Shown here piece by piece: positions 15,259-22,712 of a stretch of DNA of 25,208 bases. Each line of letters opens with the position of its first letter. The stretch's first letter is position 1. Source of the stretch: RYN-431 sp036388295 (GTDB lineage: Bacteria > Planctomycetota > Phycisphaerae > Tepidisphaerales > Tepidisphaeraceae); contig DASVSC010000132.1 of assembly GCA_036388295.1 (NCBI GenBank), positions 1-25,208 on the forward strand, given 5' to 3'. The position numbers were made by a program, and so were the translations under genes. The notes below the pieces were generated by a model, which had not been told where the DNA came from, made no database searches, and worked only from the letters and a program-made list of their open reading frames with translations.

Positions 15259-15548
15259 ATCGCCACCTTCGAACGTCATCATCTTCCGCGAGGCGTGTTC
15301 GGATCACTGCTCGCCGTAAGCAACATACAATTCGCACCGGCGACGGTCGAAGAAATCGGCATGAAGCTTAGGCCGTAGCCGGTTTGTAATTGTGGCGGAT
15401 ATGCCGTCTTTGCCGCGTCGCCTTGTGAAGGCCATCTGGTTTTGCTGTTTACGCTGCGGCGGCCGTGCGAGTCGTTGTCTTATCAAGTCTAGGATTTATG
15501 TGCCGCTTGTCGTTGCGGCTCCTAGCATTGCACAGGAAAAGGAGCGAC

Positions 15549-15815
15549 ATGAACTACTTCAGCACTGGCCTACGGGCCACGGCGTTCGCCATCACCGTAC
15601 TCACCGTCGTCGGCTGTTCGTCGGACAGCGACGACAAAGACCGCGGCCGGACGAACACCTCTTCACGGCGTGATCCGGCTGACTACCGCGACCGTGACCG
15701 GGATGGCATTCGTGACGGTCTCGAAGACCGCAACCGCGACGGCATTCGCGACGGCCAGCAGAACAACAGTGACTCCGTCCGCAATCGACGCCGTGACCCG
15801 GACATGTACCGGTAA
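15549..15815 (+). CDS. Small lipoprotein with tandem DxDxDG (calcium-type) motifs
   Basis: An 88-residue protein with a strong AGGAG Shine-Dalgarno and a signal peptide ending in lipobox VVGC (Cys23). The mature part is extremely Asp/Arg-rich. Two adjacent 12-residue units (about 48-59 and 60-71) read DRDRDGIRDGLE and DRNRDGIRDGQQ. The first fits the DxDxDGxxDxxE pattern of EF-hand-like and thrombospondin type 3 calcium-binding repeats. It probably binds Ca2+ or bridges surface polymers at the membrane; this is inference. No homologue is recognised. Confidence 0.78.
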   Translation: MNYFSTGLRATAFAITVLTVVGCSSDSDDKDRGRTNTSSRRDPADYRDRDRDGIRDGLEDRNRDGIRDGQQNNSDSVRNRRRDPDMYR

Positions 15816-15842
15816 GCCGTAGGCTACTGCTGTCATGACGCG

Positions 15843-15848
15843 CATAAT
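15843..15848 (+). promoter_or_regulatory. Possible -10 hexamer for leaderless DUF1772 mRNA
   Basis: CATAAT ends 6 nt before ATG 15855, and no Shine-Dalgarno is present. No -35 match is apparent. It has the same geometry as the sites before cinA, the acyltransferase and leuD. Confidence 0.3.
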
Positions 15849-15854
15849 GCGTTC

Positions 15855-16349
15855 ATGATGCCGATCATCGTATCGACGCTCACGTGGTTGGCAGTCGTCG
15901 GCTGCGGGCTGGTAGCGGGCGTGTTCTTCGCGTTCTCCTCGTTTGTGATGGCGGCGCTGACTCGCCTCGCGCCGGCGCAGGGCGTTGCGGCGATGCAATC
16001 GATCAACGTCGCCGTGATCAACGTCTCATTCATGGGGCTGCTGTTCGGTACGGCGGGCCTGTGCGTGGTGCTGGCGGCGGCGTCCGTCATTGGATTCGGA
16101 CGGCCGGGAGCCGGGTGGGCAATCGCGGGGTGCCTTTGTTACCTCGTCGGGACCATTGGGGTGACCATCGTCTTCCATGTGCCACGAAATGACGCGCTGG
16201 CCCTGCTCGATCCACTAACGCCACAGACGGCCGACGCGTGGTCGACGTACGTGCGCGCCTGGACGTTGGGTAACCACGTGCGTACGGCGGCGGCGATAGT
16301 GGCGATGGGCCTGCTGATCCTCTCGGCCTGTCTACCGCGGCACGGCTGA
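15855..16349 (+). CDS. DUF1772 (anthrone oxygenase-like) integral membrane protein
   Basis: 164 residues with four predicted membrane helices. The family pattern is visible: FFAFSSFVMAALTRL near the N-terminus, MQSINVAVINVSFMGLLFG in the second helix region, VPRNDAL and the NHVRTAAAIVAMGLL end. DUF1772 proteins are small membrane proteins; some fungal and actinobacterial relatives are linked to anthrone oxygenation, but no polyketide genes are nearby here, so that activity should not be assumed. Two adjacent ATGs (15855, 15858) are possible starts. The stop codon overlaps the ATG of the acyltransferase by one base, which suggests coupled expression. Confidence 0.85.
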   Translation: MMPIIVSTLTWLAVVGCGLVAGVFFAFSSFVMAALTRLAPAQGVAAMQSINVAVINVSFMGLLFGTAGLCVVLAAASVIGFGRPGAGWAIAGCLCYLVGTIGVTIVFHVPRNDALALLDPLTPQTADAWSTYVRAWTLGNHVRTAAAIVAMGLLILSACLPRHG

Positions 16350-17512
16350 TGGGTCGCCTGTTGTTGCGTGCACACGTCCGTTCTAGCATGCCTGCCATGA
16401 ACGGAACGGACGCCGCGCTATCACCCACAGCCCGGCTTAAAAGCCTCGACGCGCTACGCGGCGTCGCGGCCATGATCGTGCTGCTGTATCACTTTTCCCG
16501 CCGATTCGGCGAGCGCTTCGATGACACCTGGCACCCCTGGATCTCCTACGACGGGCAGTTCGGCGTCCTTCTGTTTTTCATGATCAGTGGTTACGTGATC
16601 ACGCTCTCGACCGAGCGCGTGCACCGGGCACGTGACTTTCTGTTTCTGCGGTTCTCACGGCTCTATCCGACTTTCTGGTTCTGCCTTGCACTGACGACGG
16701 CAATCGTCGCGGCCGCGCAATTCCCGCTGCCGGTGCCGACGCCGCTGAGCGTGGCCGTGAACGCGACAATGCTCACTAAGACGATTCGGCGGCTCACCCA
16801 TCAAAACGAAGCAATGCCTTATGTGGATGGGTCGTACTGGTCGCTGGAGATCGAACTGTTCTTTTACGCCATTGTGTTCGTCCTGTTGCTGACGCGACAA
16901 ATGCGTCACATCGTTTGGGTGGCGTTGGGCTTCGTACTTTTGCGTTTGGTCGATCTGATACTGGTGCGCGCGGTGGGGGCGACGCTGCCGTCCGTGGTGC
17001 AGTGGGCCTTCTTTCTTGAATACTGGCCGTACTTCGGACTGGGCATCGCGGCTTTTGCATTCCAGCATCGTCACGAGCGCCTTGGCCCTGCGCTGCTGGC
17101 GTGCTTCTCCTTCCTGTCGATTGCTTCGGGCGGCGTGGCACTGACGGTCACCATGCTGATCTGCACGGCAGCCTTCCTCGGGGCCATCTATGACGTGCTG
17201 CCCTTCCTCCGCTGGCGGCCGCTGGTCTGGCTCGGGGTGATTTCGTACCCGCTGTATCTGCTGCACCAGAACATTGGCTATGTCGTTATTCGTGCCGCAC
17301 TGCACTGGGGCCTTTCCACTGAAGGCGCTATCGCGGCCGCCCTGGTGACCTCATTGGGCTTGGCGACGGCTGTGACGTTTGCCATCGAAAGGCCGTCGAT
17401 GCGCTTGTTGCGGCAATTGTTCAAGCGGTGGACGAATCGCAATGTTCCGCCGTTGTCCGTCAGCGGCTTGGCTCCTGCGGAGCCGGTGATGGCGTCGACT
17501 CAGCCACGTTAG
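16349..17512 (+). CDS. Acyltransferase 3 family membrane protein (OafA/YrhL-like)
   Basis: 387 residues from the first ATG, with about ten membrane helices. The family start motif SLDALRGVAAMIVLLYHF with its catalytic His, the FFMISGYVI motif and WSLEIELFFY are clear. These enzymes transfer acetyl or other acyl groups to sugars of surface polysaccharides or lipids. The start is uncertain: ATG 16349 overlaps the DUF1772 stop, while ATG 16397 gives a more usual short N-terminus and has a TAGCAT hexamer 7 nt upstream. No Shine-Dalgarno is seen at either. The acceptor substrate is unknown. Confidence 0.93.
   Translation: MGRLLLRAHVRSSMPAMNGTDAALSPTARLKSLDALRGVAAMIVLLYHFSRRFGERFDDTWHPWISYDGQFGVLLFFMISGYVITLSTERVHRARDFLFLRFSRLYPTFWFCLALTTAIVAAAQFPLPVPTPLSVAVNATMLTKTIRRLTHQNEAMPYVDGSYWSLEIELFFYAIVFVLLLTRQMRHIVWVALGFVLLRLVDLILVRAVGATLPSVVQWAFFLEYWPYFGLGIAAFAFQHRHERLGPALLACFSFLSIASGGVALTVTMLICTAAFLGAIYDVLPFLRWRPLVWLGVISYPLYLLHQNIGYVVIRAALHWGLSTEGAIAAALVTSLGLATAVTFAIERPSMRLLRQLFKRWTNRNVPPLSVSGLAPAEPVMASTQPR
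16384..16389 (+). promoter_or_regulatory. Possible -10 hexamer for an internal leaderless start of the acyltransferase
   Basis: TAGCAT ends 7 nt before ATG 16397. The larger string CTAGCAT recurs before the two small lipoprotein genes (15522-15528 and 18112-18118). It could be a -10 element; the evidence is positional only. Confidence 0.25.
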
Positions 17513-17685
17513 TTTGCAAGAAGCCGAATCTGCTCGGCCTCCAGCATCGTGAGCACGCCTATCGGACGTTCGCATTACGCGTCCCGCCGCGATGCGCGTA
17601 AGAAAAATACTTGCTCAGATCAGCCTCTAATTGCACATCCATGCAATGTCGGGCATCGGACCGGCAGGTCACAGCAAAGGAAAGC

Positions 17686-17928
17686 ATGAGCCAACAGAAT
17701 CAACAATCGTTTACGCTCCGCATCGCCTCGAGTGACACGTCGCATAGCGGCGGTGGCACGGCCAGTTGCCGGGCGACCGTCGACGGCAGCAGCACCGCGC
17801 AGACCGTCGACCTGGCGGCCGCGTATCGAATCAGCCGCATGGCGTCGCATAACAGTGTGTCGTCAATGCGCGGCATCTCGGGCAGTTGCCGGTCGGGCGG
17901 AACATCGTTCTACCGCCGCGCCGCCTAA
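17686..17928 (+). CDS. Small Ser-rich hypothetical protein
   Basis: An 80-residue ORF starting at ATG 17686 behind AAAGGAAAGC, a fair Shine-Dalgarno. It is rich in Ser, Gly, Arg and Thr, with SFTLRIASSDTSHSGGG near the N-terminus and two Cys. There is no signal peptide and no recognised domain. It lies in a run of small plus-strand genes between the acyltransferase and a mini-lipoprotein. The ribosome site and non-Arg-heavy composition favour real coding, but a chance ORF in GC-rich DNA cannot be excluded. Confidence 0.42.
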   Translation: MSQQNQQSFTLRIASSDTSHSGGGTASCRATVDGSSTAQTVDLAAAYRISRMASHNSVSSMRGISGSCRSGGTSFYRRAA

Positions 17929-18130
17929 CGCCGCGTCCCACTCGCCATTATTCCACGCGTCGCATCCTGTCGGGCCGGTCGGGCCTGATGCGGGTGCGGC
18001 GCGTGGTCGCGTTGCTGAAAGTGATGTTGGCCGAACACGCTGACCCGACGCCCCGAGTAACAAAAGCGGCAGCGATTTCGATTTTATTCGCTTGCCGGCA
18101 ATGCGACGGTTCTAGCATCCTTCAAACCGA

Positions 18131-18164
18131 CGCATTGGCCGACGAACATCCAACGGCCAATGCG
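18131..18164 (+). promoter_or_regulatory. Leader hairpin of the poly-Pro mini-lipoprotein
   Basis: A perfect 11-bp inverted repeat, 18131-18141 against 18154-18164, with a 12-nt loop. It ends 27 nt before ATG 18192 and clear of the GGAGG site. No T-run follows. It could be an operator or a leader structure. The rest of the 263-bp spacer 17929-18191 shows no gene. Confidence 0.4.
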
Positions 18165-18191
18165 ATGTGGTTCGTTTAGCTGGAGGAACGC

Positions 18192-18401
18192 ATGAAGAGT
18201 TTGACGCTGAGCGGGATGCTTTTGACTGCGGGATTGCTCGTATCGGCCGGCTGCTCCAAGAACCCGCCGCCGCCGCCGCCGGGGCCGTCGCCGACGGCCG
18301 TGCCGCGCTTTCCGAGCGGCGATCCGACGATGTCTCACGGCGGCACGAACACTGAAACCCGGCCGGGCGGCTCCAGTCCGGCGGCCACGCCGCCGCGATG
18401 A
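18192..18401 (+). CDS. Proline-rich mini-lipoprotein
   Basis: 69 residues behind a strong GGAGG. The signal peptide MKSLTLSGMLLTAGLLVSAGC ends in the lipobox SAGC. The mature 49 residues are low complexity: a run of six prolines, then Pro/Gly/Ser/Thr. It probably forms an extended, disordered tether in the periplasm. No family is recognised. A Lys-rich 41-residue ORF follows 43 bp later. Confidence 0.7.
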   Translation: MKSLTLSGMLLTAGLLVSAGCSKNPPPPPPGPSPTAVPRFPSGDPTMSHGGTNTETRPGGSSPAATPPR

Positions 18402-18444
18402 TTAAACCGAACGAAATGCCTTACCTTTTAGACAGGAGCAACCG

Positions 18445-18570
18445 ATGCCAACCAAGGGACGAAAACCGTCGAGCGGCGCGAAAAAGAAAAAGACCAGCCG
18501 CTGCTGGGCCGGCTTTGAGCCGGTGCCGGGTAAGAAGCCGGGCGCGAAGGGCAGTTGTAAAAAGAAGTAG
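18445..18570 (+). CDS. 41-residue Lys-rich protein with CWxGFxPVPGKKPxxKGSC motif
   Basis: ATG 18445 has AGGAG about 8 nt upstream. The protein begins MPTKGRKPSSG, has a KKKK run, then CWAGFEPVPGKKPGAKGSC and ends KKK. The C-terminal motif resembles short conserved CW-G-Y/F-PVPG-KGSC modules that I recall from other small bacterial and viral proteins; this could not be checked. The two Cys could form a disulfide or bind metal, and the basic head could bind nucleic acid. It is convergent with lepB, with a 12-bp gap between stops. Confidence 0.6.
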   Translation: MPTKGRKPSSGAKKKKTSRCWAGFEPVPGKKPGAKGSCKKK

Positions 18571-18586
18571 GCGGCAGGTGTCCTAC
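18557..18586 (-). terminator. Putative terminator of the lepB operon, overlapping both convergent stop codons
   Basis: On the minus strand GTAGG (18586-18582) pairs with CCTAC (18571-18567) and is followed by TTCTTTTT. The T-run is the complement of the Lys codons ending the 41-residue protein. The stem is only 5 bp with a 10-nt loop, so strength is uncertain. Confidence 0.4.
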
Positions 18587-20265
18587 CGGATAAACCGCAT
18601 CTCGCCGAAGTTCGGCACGAGCGGCGGCGTTCCGGAATACGCGCGGAAGCCGGCAGGCCAATAGACGAAGAAGGCCTTGCCGAGCATAAAGCGGCCCGGC
18701 ACGATACCGGCTTCCGCCTTGAGCCCTTCGTCCGGCAAATCTACTACGCTTGTCCAGTAACGTCCGTCGGAACTCTGGTACGAGTTGTCGCCCATCGTGA
18801 AGTATTCGTCCGCGCCGAGTGTCACGATCTTTTCCGGGAAGTCGTGCGCGATGCCGCGGATGACGTCACGGTCGCTGTCGCGGTAGTAGACGTCGCGCCA
18901 CAACTGCAGATGCGACAGGGCCGTCGTGCAGTGATCGGCTTCGATGCGACAATAGCCCGCCGGCCCGCCGGTGCGTTCGCGGGCCCGCCGTACGATGGCG
19001 GTAACGTCCGGACTGTAATCAGCCGTGGTGGTTGCCAGACGCTCGTGGCCGTCGATGCTGAGGACTACGCGATAATCCACATTCTGAATGGCTAATGTAA
19101 AGCGCCCTGACGGCCGGGCGATTTCGCCGATCGTCCGGCTGCTGCTCGGCAGGCGCTTGATCAGGCGCACGGTCGTCTCCGTCACTTCCGCCGCAAACTC
19201 GGCATCGTCAGTCTTGCCGACCACGAGGCTGAGGTGCCCTTCGCCAGCAAAGCGGTCGACAGTGGCGCTCAGTTTCAGGTCGGCGACATTCTTCACAATG
19301 CCGCGCTGCGTAGCGTAGCTGGGCCGGTCGAGCGAATCATGTTCGGTGATCCGCTGCTCGCTCGTCTGGTCATACGCCAGCCAATCGGTCAGCGGCGCGG
19401 TATTGGGGATCGCATCGCGATTGAACGTCAGCGCGCCGTTCCCGGCGCGGTTGTCGAAGACAAACGAACGGGCTGATACGCCTTTGGACTGGTCGTTGTT
19501 GATCCAGCCCGAGCCCGCCGGGGCTTGCCACGGCTGCTTCCAGACCGGGTCTGCGAAATCGGCACCGCTGGATGCCTGGTACGTTCTCGGCAGGCCGACG
19601 GGAACGTAGTCGGCGTCGTAGACAATGCGCCAGAGCGCGTCCTGCGCCGGCCGGGGCTTGGTCTGAACGATGAAGTCGGTCTCTTTCGGGGCTTGCCCTG
19701 TGTCGGGCGAGACAAACACATCGCCCTCGGCAACGAACAGGCGTTCGCCCGGTCGGCCGATCAGGCGCTTGATGTAGTTCACGGAAAAGTCGCCCGGCGA
19801 CCCGCGATTGTCCGGCGTTTTGAAAACGACTACGTCCCACCGCTGGGCCGGGTGAAGCAGGTACAGGTACTTCATCACCAGGATGCGGTCGCCGTAGCGG
19901 ATGATCGGCGTTTCGGCATCGTTCTCGGCGTCATCCGGGAGCCGGCGTGAGACACGCAGCCCGCAATTGGGACAAAACACACCGTAGGTTTTGTTGGCCC
20001 GCTCTGGAACCGAAAAATTATCGTCCTGGTCGGGATAGCCCGCGGCAAAGCGGTAGCCGCAATCGGGGCAGCGGAACTGAAGGTGCGCGCCCATCAGTGT
20101 CGGGGCCATGGAGCCGGTCGGGATGACAAATGCTTCGACGACGAAGCAGCGAAAAATGAAAGCCAGGATGAACGCGATCAGGATCGATTCGATCGTTTCC
20201 TTCACGCCCGCATCGGGCTTACGGACGTGCGCGGCTTGAGCGGTAGCGACAGACATGGGCGGCAT
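18583..20265 (-). CDS. lepB: Signal peptidase I with zinc-ribbon and large lumenal insert
   Basis: 560 residues, about twice a minimal type I signal peptidase. A membrane helix (about 25-47) leads into the catalytic serine Ser52 in PTGSMAPTL; the general-base lysine is Lys166 in NYIKRLIGRPGE. Box E is GDNSYQSSDGRYW near residue 492. Between Ser and Lys are two CxxC pairs (66/69 and 98/101), a likely zinc ribbon. Between the Lys region and box E lies an extra segment of about 280 residues (185-465), in which 330-460 has a beta-rich pattern such as GRFTLAIQNVDYRVVLSIDG, reminiscent of LamG/concanavalin-like folds. It removes signal peptides at the membrane. It is the last gene of the minus-strand run, 35 bp after upp. 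ATG 20265 and ATG 20256 are equally possible starts; neither has a Shine-Dalgarno. Confidence 0.93.
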   Translation of the reverse strand: MPPMSVATAQAAHVRKPDAGVKETIESILIAFILAFIFRCFVVEAFVIPTGSMAPTLMGAHLQFRCPDCGYRFAAGYPDQDDNFSVPERANKTYGVFCPNCGLRVSRRLPDDAENDAETPIIRYGDRILVMKYLYLLHPAQRWDVVVFKTPDNRGSPGDFSVNYIKRLIGRPGERLFVAEGDVFVSPDTGQAPKETDFIVQTKPRPAQDALWRIVYDADYVPVGLPRTYQASSGADFADPVWKQPWQAPAGSGWINNDQSKGVSARSFVFDNRAGNGALTFNRDAIPNTAPLTDWLAYDQTSEQRITEHDSLDRPSYATQRGIVKNVADLKLSATVDRFAGEGHLSLVVGKTDDAEFAAEVTETTVRLIKRLPSSSRTIGEIARPSGRFTLAIQNVDYRVVLSIDGHERLATTTADYSPDVTAIVRRARERTGGPAGYCRIEADHCTTALSHLQLWRDVYYRDSDRDVIRGIAHDFPEKIVTLGADEYFTMGDNSYQSSDGRYWTSVVDLPDEGLKAEAGIVPGRFMLGKAFFVYWPAGFRAYSGTPPLVPNFGEMRFIR

Positions 20266-20300
20266 CGTATCGGCATCGCGCGTCTTCGGACAGTCGGCGT

Positions 20301-20933
20301 CTAGGTCCCGAAAATGCGGTCGCCCGCGTCGCCAAGGCCCGGCAGGATGTACCCTTTTTCGTTCAACTGGCGGTCGACGGCGGCGCAGTAGATCGGGACG
20401 TCCGGATGAGTATCGCTGAGAGCGACGACGCCTTCGGGCGCCGCCACAAGACACATGAACCGCAGGTTCGTGACGCCGGCGTTTTTCAAGAAGCTGATCG
20501 CCGCGATCGCGCTGCCGCCGGTGGCCAGCATCGGGTCGATAACCAGCACTTCGGTCTCGCGAATGTCCGGCGGGAGTTTCTGGTAATAAGCGACCGGTTC
20601 CAAGGTGCCTTCGTCACGGTACACGCCCAGATGGCCGACACGGGCTTCGGGCAGGATCGACAGCACGCCGTCCGCCATGCCCAGTCCGGCGCGCAGCACC
20701 GGCACCAGCGTCACGTGCCGAGCCAGTTCATAGCCGGCCGTCGGCTCCAGCGGCGTGTGAACGGTACGCTCGTGTGTCGGAAAATCGCGAGTGACTTCGT
20801 ACGTCATCAGCATCGCGATCTCGTCGAGCAGATCGCGGAACTGGCGGTGCGTGGTGGTCGTCGCGCGAAGCAGCGACAGCTTGGTGCGGATAATCGGGTG
20901 GTCGACGACGGTGACGTTGCGGCGATCGGCCAT
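20301..20933 (-). CDS. upp: Uracil phosphoribosyltransferase
   Basis: 210 residues, the standard length. It converts uracil and PRPP to UMP in pyrimidine salvage. The PRPP-binding loop VLVIDPMLATGGSA, the LVPVLRAGLGM motif and the C-terminal uracil site YILPGLGDAGDRIFGT are intact. ATG 20933 was chosen at the family N-terminus, 8 bp after the ogt stop; only a weak TGGA precedes it. The position in an operon with preA and an NCS1 permease further upstream suggests coordinated pyrimidine handling. Confidence 0.97.
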   Translation of the reverse strand: MADRRNVTVVDHPIIRTKLSLLRATTTTHRQFRDLLDEIAMLMTYEVTRDFPTHERTVHTPLEPTAGYELARHVTLVPVLRAGLGMADGVLSILPEARVGHLGVYRDEGTLEPVAYYQKLPPDIRETEVLVIDPMLATGGSAIAAISFLKNAGVTNLRFMCLVAAPEGVVALSDTHPDVPIYCAAVDRQLNEKGYILPGLGDAGDRIFGT

Positions 20934-20941
20934 GTTCCACT

Positions 20942-21472
20942 TTAGACTAACCGTGACGCTTCGCCGGACGCAAGATGGCACGTTGCCACGTTTCGCTCGT
21001 GATCCAGCAACCACTGCTTGCGCGGCAGCCCGCCGCCGAAGCCGGTGAGCGTGCCGTCAGAACCAATGACGCGGTGGCAGGGCAGGATGATGCAGCGGAA
21101 ATTGCTCCCGTTCGCCCGCGCGACGGCCCGCACGGCCTTCGGGTTCCCGACCGCCTGCGCCTGCCGGCCGTAGCTGCGTGTTTCGCCGTAAGGGATCGCG
21201 GCCAACTGCTGCCACGCCGCCTGCTGAAACGCCGTGCCGAGTGACGGCAGCGGCACGGTGAACTGCCGAAGGTCGCCGGCAAAGTAGGCGGCGAGTTCGT
21301 CGCGCAAACGATCGATTATCGCGTCGTCTGACGGCGTGGCCGGCAGCTTCGCGATGCCGCGGTCGATGTTCCGGCCGTCGGCGAACTCGCACAGCAGCAC
21401 GCCGCTGGCGTCTGCCGCCACCAGCAATTCGCCGACGGGTGACGCCAGCCGTTTGACCCGCGCGTTGCTCAC
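20942..21472 (-). CDS. ogt: Methylated-DNA--protein-cysteine methyltransferase
   Basis: 176 residues. This suicide enzyme moves the methyl group from O6-methylguanine to its own cysteine. The active site PCHRVIGSDGTLTGFGGGL and the helix-turn-helix region AVGNPKAVRAVARANGSN are intact. The start codon is GTG 21472, whose GTGA overlaps the leuD stop by 4 bp, so translation is probably coupled. The symbol ogt is used because there is no Ada N-terminal domain. Confidence 0.96.
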   Translation of the reverse strand: MSNARVKRLASPVGELLVAADASGVLLCEFADGRNIDRGIAKLPATPSDDAIIDRLRDELAAYFAGDLRQFTVPLPSLGTAFQQAAWQQLAAIPYGETRSYGRQAQAVGNPKAVRAVARANGSNFRCIILPCHRVIGSDGTLTGFGGGLPRKQWLLDHERNVATCHLASGEASRLV

Positions 21473-22032
21473 TTGGCCATCATCCCGGCCGTCTTGGCGT
21501 ATTCGAACACGCCGCCGGCCTCGATGATCGGCAGCACGTCGCCGAGCGGTTTGATCTCGTGACGCGTCCCCTTGGTCTTGTTCAGCACGTAGCCGTCCAG
21601 CACGTGCACTTCCAATTCGTCGCCGGTGTTGGTTTTTTCGACCAGTCGGCCGACCGATTCCAGCGGCAGCAGATAACCGCCGTTGACGCTGTTGCGGAAG
21701 AAGATACGCGCGTAGAACTCGGCGATCACGCAGCCGATCCCCGCCTCGGCCAGGGCCAGCGGGGCGTGTTCACGCGAGCTGCCGCAGCCAAAGTTCTTGC
21801 CGCCGAGCACGATCTGAAACTCGCTCTTGAAGCGGCCTTCTTCGACGAACTTCACGTCGCCGTAGGGCAGCCCTTGCTGGCCTTCGGGCACGCCGATGTT
21901 GGCGTACATGCCGAAGTATTTGCGCTCTTCGGGATTCGTCGGGTCGTACTTCAGGAACTCGGCCGGGATGATCTGGTCGGTGTCGATGTTGTCGCCGAGC
22001 ACGTACGCCCGGCCGGTGATGACGGTCTGCAT
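21469..22032 (-). CDS. leuD: 3-isopropylmalate dehydratase small subunit
   Basis: 187 residues. With LeuC it isomerises 2- to 3-isopropylmalate in leucine synthesis. The N-terminal GRAYVLGDNIDTDQIIPAEFL, the NFGCGSSREHAPLAL active-site loop and IFFRNSVNGG are typical. ATG 22032 was chosen; an upstream in-frame TTG adds six residues without family support. No Shine-Dalgarno is seen; TACACT lies 7 nt upstream. leuC is not in the window, so the subunits are either split or leuC lies elsewhere. Confidence 0.96.
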   Translation of the reverse strand: MQTVITGRAYVLGDNIDTDQIIPAEFLKYDPTNPEERKYFGMYANIGVPEGQQGLPYGDVKFVEEGRFKSEFQIVLGGKNFGCGSSREHAPLALAEAGIGCVIAEFYARIFFRNSVNGGYLLPLESVGRLVEKTNTGDELEVHVLDGYVLNKTKGTRHEIKPLGDVLPIIEAGGVFEYAKTAGMMAK

Positions 22033-22039
22033 CGTGTCA

Positions 22040-22045
22040 AGTGTA
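22040..22045 (-). promoter_or_regulatory. Possible -10 hexamer for leaderless leuD mRNA
   Basis: TACACT on the minus strand ends 7 nt before the leuD ATG, in the 39-bp gap after the exported-protein gene. It fits TAnnnT, and leuD has no Shine-Dalgarno. There is no good -35 (CTTTCG at 17-bp spacing). Confidence 0.3.
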
Positions 22046-22071
22046 CCCAAGCCGCCGCCGGACGAAAGGAC

Positions 22072-22674
22072 TTACGGCTGCGTGGTCACGCCGATGACTT
22101 GAACGTCTCGAATTGCCCCGTTGGCCGTCAGATCCTGTCCGTACACCAGCCGCGCCGTCGTCCGCAGGCCGGGCACGCCATCGACCGCAATCGTCGGCAT
22201 CGACGAATATCCGTATCCCGGTTCGGCCACACGAAACCGCGTGACTTTCCCGTCCTTCACCGTCGCGAACACGACCGCTTCCTTATGCTTCCACAGTTCG
22301 CCGGTTTCCGGACGGTAGCGGTAGAAGTTGGAGACCTCATCCAGCCGTTCGTTCGTCACCCCGTACTTGGCCAGGCGATCCAGCAACTCGCGCTTGTTCT
22401 GTCGGGCTTCGGCGTCTGTGGGGCCGCGGCCGTGCGCGGGGCGGACGTGCGTGAAGGCTTCGCGAAATTTTTCGGCCGGCACGTTCAGCGCCGCGGCGAT
22501 CAGTATCACTGGCCGGCCGCGGTCAACCGCGGCCGTGTCGTGGCCGCCGGTAATTCTCACCGGCACCTCGCCCGGCTGGGGTGTCAGTCCGTCGGCCGCC
22601 CGGGTGAGGGCCGTGGCCAGACCGACCGAAAGTATCACCAATCCCAAGCTCGCCCAGCGGATCGTGCGCTTCAT
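22072..22674 (-). CDS. Exported protein of unknown function
   Basis: A 200-residue protein with a clear signal peptide (MKRTIRWASLGLVILSVGLA, cleavage probably near residue 26-29). ATG 22674 has a strong GGGGAGG site. The mature protein has VRITGGHDTAAVDRGRPVILIAAALNVP early, a Lys/Arg-rich helical middle, and a C-terminal half with GYGYSSMPTIAVDGVPG, probably beta-rich. No family is recognised and no catalytic motif stands out. It sits between preA and leuD with gaps of about 38 bp on each side. Confidence 0.8.
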   Translation of the reverse strand: MKRTIRWASLGLVILSVGLATALTRAADGLTPQPGEVPVRITGGHDTAAVDRGRPVILIAAALNVPAEKFREAFTHVRPAHGRGPTDAEARQNKRELLDRLAKYGVTNERLDEVSNFYRYRPETGELWKHKEAVVFATVKDGKVTRFRVAEPGYGYSSMPTIAVDGVPGLRTTARLVYGQDLTANGAIRDVQVIGVTTQP

Positions 22675-22712
22675 CAAGCCTCCCCTTTTGGAAGCGACGA
22701 TACCACAATTAA

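Noticed and set aside
14479..15378. Plus-strand 299-codon open frame opposite the DUF2959-like lipoprotein
   Set aside because: The minus strand has an SD, signal peptide and lipobox. The plus frame runs through the terminator hairpin and has no recognisable content.
17523..17538. GCCGA/TCGGC hairpin after the acyltransferase as a terminator
   Set aside because: Only a 5-bp stem and no T-rich tail.
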